Origin: Exiguobacterium sp. s124
Lineage (GTDB): Bacteria; Bacillota; Bacilli; Exiguobacteriales; Exiguobacteriaceae
Direction: 5' to 3'
Length of the DNA: 64,000 nt
NCBI RefSeq assembly: GCF_018617485.1
Contig: NZ_JACSKH010000004.1
Coordinates: 1 to 64,000 of the forward strand
Numbering within the stretch: position 1 is the stretch's first letter; the number at the start of each line of letters is the position of its first letter. The translations under genes were made by a program, and so were the position numbers. Of this stretch, positions 63,040 to 64,000 are shown piece by piece. The notes below the pieces were generated by a model. That model worked only from the letters and a program-made list of their open reading frames with translations, was not told the origin of the DNA and did no database searches.

Positions 63040-63068
63040 ATAGTAGCACGAAAGCGTTTTCGTGTAAA
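63040..63068 (-). promoter_or_regulatory. promoter of PTS operon with palindrome in the spacer
   Basis: On the minus strand, -35 TTTACA (63063-63068), exactly 17-bp spacer, -10 TACTAT (63040-63045). The palindrome CACGAAAGCGTTTTCGTG (63047-63064) occupies the spacer. Its core CGAAAGCGTTTTCG matches the LacI-type sites at 51088, 52220 and 52254. Confidence 0.82.
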
Positions 63069-63092
63069 CCCTTACTTTTTAGAAAATGGCAT

Positions 63093-63131
63093 AAAAAAAT
63101 GCGCGCGAGAAAAGCATCTCTCGGGCGCGTT
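63093..63131 (-). terminator. terminator of GntR gene
   Basis: GC-rich stem (GCGCGCGAGA with TCTCGGGCGCGT) followed on the minus strand by seven T. Confidence 0.88.
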
Positions 63132-63841
63132 TAGGACTTGATGTTCGAGACTTTGAGCATTTTGACATGTTTAAAATGATGAATGGAACGAGAGACGTCG
63201 AAGATTTGTCCGTTTGTTAAATAAACGGTGTTATCGACAATTAGAGCAGGGTCGTTCTCTTTCAGGTCGAGCAGGCTAGCTGAGTCTGCATCGAGGAAAT
63301 CCGCATAAATGACACGGTCAGCAAATCCGATGGCAAGCTTTTGATCGTTTCGTAAATACGTATAAATCGACTTTTGAACGATGTTTTCGTCTAAGTAGAT
63401 GACGAGCTCTTTTCGGAAGTACGAATCTTCCACCGAGAACGGATGGTCATCGACGAGACGTAGCCGTTTCACGAAATAGACGGGTGTACCAATTGGGCAC
63501 TTCATCCGCTCCGCGACTTCATCGTTCGCGACCGTCTGTTCGAAATGTAAGACGCGCGTCTCGACTTTCCGACCACTGAAGTCACTCGTGAGACCTTGGA
63601 GTTTTTCAAGATTGATGTAATCGCTATTGTAATGGTCGCGGACGAAGACACCACTCCCTTGAACTTGATAGACATATCCTTTGTTGACGAGAATCTCGAT
63701 CGCTTTTCGGACCGTGTTGCGGCTGACACCGTATTTATTGGCGTACTCATCCTCGGTCAATAATTTATTCGTATGTTGGTAGACATGATTGACAATGTCT
63801 GATTCAATCTGACTCGCAACTTGCTTGTACTTCGGAGACAT
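63131..63841 (-). CDS. GntR/HutC family regulator (UTRA domain)
   Basis: 236 residues. N-terminal winged helix MSPKYKQVASQIESDIVNH...LLTEDEYANKYGVSRNTVRKAIEILVNKGYV, then a UTRA ligand domain (about 80-230). Next to the beta-glucoside PTS genes and probably senses a phosphorylated beta-glucoside. It has its own terminator, so it is transcribed separately ahead of the PTS operon. Confidence 0.93.
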   Translation of the reverse strand: MSPKYKQVASQIESDIVNHVYQHTNKLLTEDEYANKYGVSRNTVRKAIEILVNKGYVYQVQGSGVFVRDHYNSDYINLEKLQGLTSDFSGRKVETRVLHFEQTVANDEVAERMKCPIGTPVYFVKRLRLVDDHPFSVEDSYFRKELVIYLDENIVQKSIYTYLRNDQKLAIGFADRVIYADFLDADSASLLDLKENDPALIVDNTVYLTNGQIFDVSRSIHHFKHVKMLKVSNIKS

Positions 63842-63881
63842 ACAGTTCTACACCTTTCACAAAAATTTGTAGGAATGAATT

Positions 63882-63897
63882 TGCTACCAGTATAGCA
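63882..63897. promoter_or_regulatory. candidate GntR operator
   Basis: TGCTA-CCAGTA-TAGCA inverted repeat overlapping a TATACT -10 (minus strand) of the GntR gene, consistent with autoregulation. Confidence 0.45.
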
Positions 63898-64000
63898 GAT
63901 AACCTTTGTAAGCGGATACGTTTCATTTATTAATTGTTGAAAAAAGTCGAACGAATCATTGAGGGAATATTCGGAAAATGTGAAACAATGAAGGGTGAGA
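63898..64000. other. window end, no gene called
   Basis: The last 100 bp end with GAAGGGTGAGA, a ribosome-site-like string, so a plus-strand gene may start just beyond the window. Nothing else is supported. Confidence 0.4.

Overview
The window looks like a chromosomal segment of a low-to-mid GC Gram-positive bacterium of the order Bacillales, most probably Exiguobacterium. This is an inference from gene order, strong AGGAGG-type ribosome binding sites, SigA-type promoters (TTGNNN-N17-TANNNT), a CIRCE element, a C30-type carotenoid desaturase homologue and overall codon use; no database search was possible. The core order tsaE-tsaB-rimI-tsaD ... ABC-F (YdiF) ... rex-tatA-tatC ... ydiK/ydiL-groES-groEL is the B. 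subtilis ydiB-groEL neighbourhood, here broken up by inserted accessory genes and lacking moaC.

Layout. 1-3.5 kb: 3' end of a 5S rRNA gene with its terminator, a possible decayed acetyltransferase start, a coiled-coil protein, HIT hydrolase, uridine-kinase-like protein, Spo0M-like protein and two tandem initiator tRNA genes. 3.5-6.7 kb: t6A-modification operon. 6.7-9.8 kb: quinone/aldehyde-stress-like group (MDR oxidoreductase, LysR regulator, ABM monooxygenase, DJ-1/PfpI protein). 9.9-16 kb: ABC-F, Rex, Tat translocase, water-forming NADH oxidase. Rex-like operators overlap both the rex and the nox promoters. 16-24.3 kb: small membrane/stress proteins, MFS exporter with a divergent SgrR-type regulator, YdiK/YdiL and CIRCE-controlled groESL. 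24.4-35.8 kb: mixed accessory genes, including a SorC-RpiA-Gfo/Idh-VOC operon without a transporter and a MarR/MFS pair. 35.9-41.5 kb: the most unusual region, with six members (a seventh lies at 29.3 kb) of a paralogous family of about 150-residue multi-pass membrane proteins, interleaved with three DUF606/YdcZ-type transporter genes and a Crp/Fnr regulator. 41.5-50.9 kb: two ABC exporters, one with a translationally coupled 29-residue peptide, a carotenoid desaturase-like enzyme, TetR regulators and a DHA2 MFS exporter. 51-63.9 kb: two beta-glucoside systems, a LacI-controlled ABC importer with a GH1 beta-glucosidase and a GntR-associated PTS (IIA, IIB, 6-phospho-beta-glucosidase, IIC).

How parts work together. 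Redox state (NADH/NAD+) sensed by Rex probably controls rex-tatAC and the NADH oxidase. The beta-glucoside ABC and PTS operons share a 14-bp palindromic core (CGAAASCGYTTTCG), suggesting joint control by the LacI-type regulator, overlaid by carbon catabolite control at a separate cre-like site. The strongest candidate for something undescribed is the seven-member membrane protein family. Other items of note are two very small membrane-peptide genes, an A8-tract frameshift in a membrane protein gene and a zinc-ribbon gene whose best ribosome binding site points to a non-standard start codon.
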